Assembly (NCBI GenBank): GCA_964553715.1
Contig: CAZKKY010000017.1
Location: 1-24,745, forward strand
Length of the DNA: 24,745 nucleotides
Source: JAGOJE01 sp964553715
GTDB lineage: Bacteria; Pseudomonadota; Alphaproteobacteria; Rickettsiales; Rickettsiaceae
Reading direction: 5' to 3'
The notes beneath the pieces were generated by a model, which was not told where the DNA came from, searched no databases, and worked only from the letters and a program-made list of their open reading frames with translations. The stretch's first letter is position 1, and the number at the start of each line of letters is the position of its first letter. Positions 23,229 through 24,745 of the stretch are shown one piece after another. The translations under genes and the position numbers were made by a program.

Positions 23229-24607
23229 CTCTATTTCTTTATAATACTCTGACAAGAAAGAAAGAACAATTCATACCAATTAACCAAGATAGGATAGGCA
23301 TGTATGTTTGCGGCCCTACAGTATATGGGCCACCTCATATAGGAAATGCAAGGTCTGCTGTAATATATGACGTTCTATATAGATTGCTACAAAATATTTA
23401 TGGCGAAAGTAATGTTTTATATGTACGCAATATTACAGACGTAGATGATAAAATAAATGAAAGAGCAAAAGAACTAGGAATTTCTATAAAGGAACTTACC
23501 AAAACCACTACTGCAATATTTCATGATCATATGGAATATGTAAAATGCTTAAGACCTAATATTGAACCAAGAGCAACAGAACATATTGATGATATGATCG
23601 ATATCATCAGCAAATTAATAAAGCTCAGACATGCTTATCTAGCAAATGATCATGTGTATTTTGATATAACAAGTTACAAGGAATATGAAAAACTCACTGG
23701 TAGAAAAATCGAAGAAATGATCGCTGGCGCAAGGATAGATATAGCAGAGGCCAAAAAACATCCTGGAGATTTTGTTTTGTGGAAACCATCTAGCAAGAAT
23801 GACGACAAATCTTCTGTTTTTACAAGCCCTTGGGGTGATGGAAGGCCTGGCTGGCATATAGAATGTTCTGCGATGAGTCATAGATTCTTAGGTGAAAATT
23901 TTGACATACATGGCGGAGGTGTTGATCTTATTTTTCCTCATCATACAAATGAAATTGCACAAAGCTGCTGCGCATTTAAAAAATCAAAATTTGCAAATTA
24001 CTGGGTACATAATGGCTTTCTAACGGTCAATGGTGAAAAAATGAGCAAATCATTAAACAATTTTATCACCATAGAAGATTTAAGAACTAAAAAAATCAAA
24101 GGTGAAATAATAAGATATTTTCTTCTAAGCACGCATTACAGCAAACCTCTAGATTTTAACGACAAAGCTATTTACGATGCAACCGAATCAGTAAATTATC
24201 TATATAGGGCTATAGCGCAATATAATGATGGCTCAATGAAGGAATTATTAAACGAAGACTTCGTAGCTATATTATCTAATGATTTAAATATATCAGAAGC
24301 ATTTAGATATCTTCATGAAAAAGCTAAAGATCTATATAAAGAAACAAATCCTACTAAAAAAGAAGATATTGCTAGCATCATAAAATCATGCGCTAATTTG
24401 CTTGGATTACTTAATCATACAAATGATGAATGGTTTTTATCTGGAGTGGATTCAACATTAATAGAAAAATTAATAGCCGAAAGGCAAAAAGCAAAAGAAA
24501 ATCAAAACTGGCAAGAAGCTGATAGAATAAGGTCTGAGTTACTTTCTATGAATGTCACTATAGAAGATACCAAAGCAGGTACTAAATGGACTAATACTTC
24601 TAAATAG
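23225..24607 (+). CDS. cysS: Cysteinyl-tRNA synthetase
   Basis: This 460-residue class I synthetase charges tRNA-Cys. Cys29 (MYVCGPTVYG) begins the zinc site that selects cysteine; the HIGH-type signature HIGN is at 38-41. PWGDGRPGWHIECSAMS holds the second zinc Cys and His, and HGGGVDLIFPHHTNE supplies further ligands. KMSKS is at 272-276. The C-terminal anticodon-recognition part (RQKAKENQNWQEADRIRSEL) is intact. It is the last gene of the metG-tatD-cysS operon. No clear terminator is visible before the next promoter. Confidence 0.96.
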   Translation: MTLFLYNTLTRKKEQFIPINQDRIGMYVCGPTVYGPPHIGNARSAVIYDVLYRLLQNIYGESNVLYVRNITDVDDKINERAKELGISIKELTKTTTAIFHDHMEYVKCLRPNIEPRATEHIDDMIDIISKLIKLRHAYLANDHVYFDITSYKEYEKLTGRKIEEMIAGARIDIAEAKKHPGDFVLWKPSSKNDDKSSVFTSPWGDGRPGWHIECSAMSHRFLGENFDIHGGGVDLIFPHHTNEIAQSCCAFKKSKFANYWVHNGFLTVNGEKMSKSLNNFITIEDLRTKKIKGEIIRYFLLSTHYSKPLDFNDKAIYDATESVNYLYRAIAQYNDGSMKELLNEDFVAILSNDLNISEAFRYLHEKAKDLYKETNPTKKEDIASIIKSCANLLGLLNHTNDEWFLSGVDSTLIEKLIAERQKAKENQNWQEADRIRSELLSMNVTIEDTKAGTKWTNTSK

Positions 24608-24667
24608 CTCTAAAATCAATCCAAATCTGGAATAGAAACAAGAATTCTTTACAAAAATTAATAGTTG

Positions 24668-24696
24668 TTGACAATTGTTAACAATTACTGTATAAT
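24668..24696 (+). promoter_or_regulatory. Perfect consensus sigma70 promoter
   Basis: TTGACA (24668-24673), exactly 17 nt, TATAAT (24691-24696). Both hexamers match the consensus at all six positions. Transcription would start near 24703, about 24 nt before the ATG at 24727. Confidence 0.92.
24673..24686. promoter_or_regulatory. Operator-like palindrome in the promoter spacer
   Basis: AATTGTTAACAATT is a perfect 14-bp palindrome. It occupies most of the spacer and overlaps the last base of the -35 hexamer, the usual place for a repressor site. The binding protein is unknown. Confidence 0.5.
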
Positions 24697-24726
24697 TAGT
24701 CACATAATTTAAAAAGGTATAATTAT

Positions 24727-24745
24727 ATGACTGAAGAGCAAAAGC
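24727..24745 (+). CDS. Start of a gene cut by the window end
   Basis: The ATG at 24727 opens MTEEQK, with AAAAAGGT 6-14 nt upstream as ribosome binding site and a perfect promoter before it. Only six codons are visible, so no product can be named. The strong promoter suggests a highly expressed or tightly repressed gene. Confidence 0.7.

Overview
The window is AT-rich, densely coding DNA from what looks like an obligate intracellular alphaproteobacterium of the order Rickettsiales. The signs are a Sca-style autotransporter, a tandem pair of small barrel proteins resembling Rickettsia Adr1/Adr2, an alphaproteobacterial DUF1467 gene beside gltX, and dispersed palindromic repeats of the 'GTCATTGCGAGGAGC...' type. 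Genus cannot be fixed from the sequence. The intact, full-length SpoT argues against a typical reduced Rickettsia, whose spoT genes are usually fragmented.

Layout. 1-358: non-coding, with a GC-rich palindromic repeat cluster and a terminator-like hairpin. 359-4027 (-): a 1222-residue autotransporter whose passenger carries four good IQ (calmodulin-binding-like) motifs, one degenerate IQ motif and three 57-residue Ser-rich repeats; a clear TTGATT-17-TATAAT promoter lies upstream. 4319-7799 (+): rpoZ-spoT-acpS-ppa, covering stringent response, polymerase, lipid cofactor and pyrophosphate functions. 7978-9534 (+): two Adr-like outer-membrane barrels, each followed by a terminator. 9762-12137 (-): DUF1467 gene-gltX-holB, tightly coupled. 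12282-14156 (+): a small unknown gene, sodB and era. 18899-20857 (-): priA. 20920-24607 (+): metG-tatD-cysS with ATGA overlaps. A consensus promoter with a 14-bp palindrome in its spacer then leads into a gene cut by the window end.

Between era and priA (about 14157-18840) lies an accessory island. Its main gene encodes a 617-residue protein that keeps, at matching local spacing, the catalytic residues of the edema factor/CyaA/ExoY family of host-activated nucleotidyl cyclase toxins: Arg57, Lys74, His79, Lys81, Asp266, Asp268, His392 and Asn398. A 144-residue unknown gene follows 1 nt downstream and may be a partner. The island also holds a Lys-rich 245-residue unknown protein, a dead YefM/YoeB-type toxin-antitoxin pair (nonsense codon in the antitoxin, frameshift in the toxin) and an intact Phd/VapC pair on the other strand.

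The most exciting reading is a host-manipulation theme: a cyclase toxin from a family switched on by host calmodulin or actin, and about 10 kb away a surface autotransporter displaying myosin-like IQ motifs. The family of the cyclase is strongly supported by the sequence. The activator, the secretion route and any link between the two proteins are inference.
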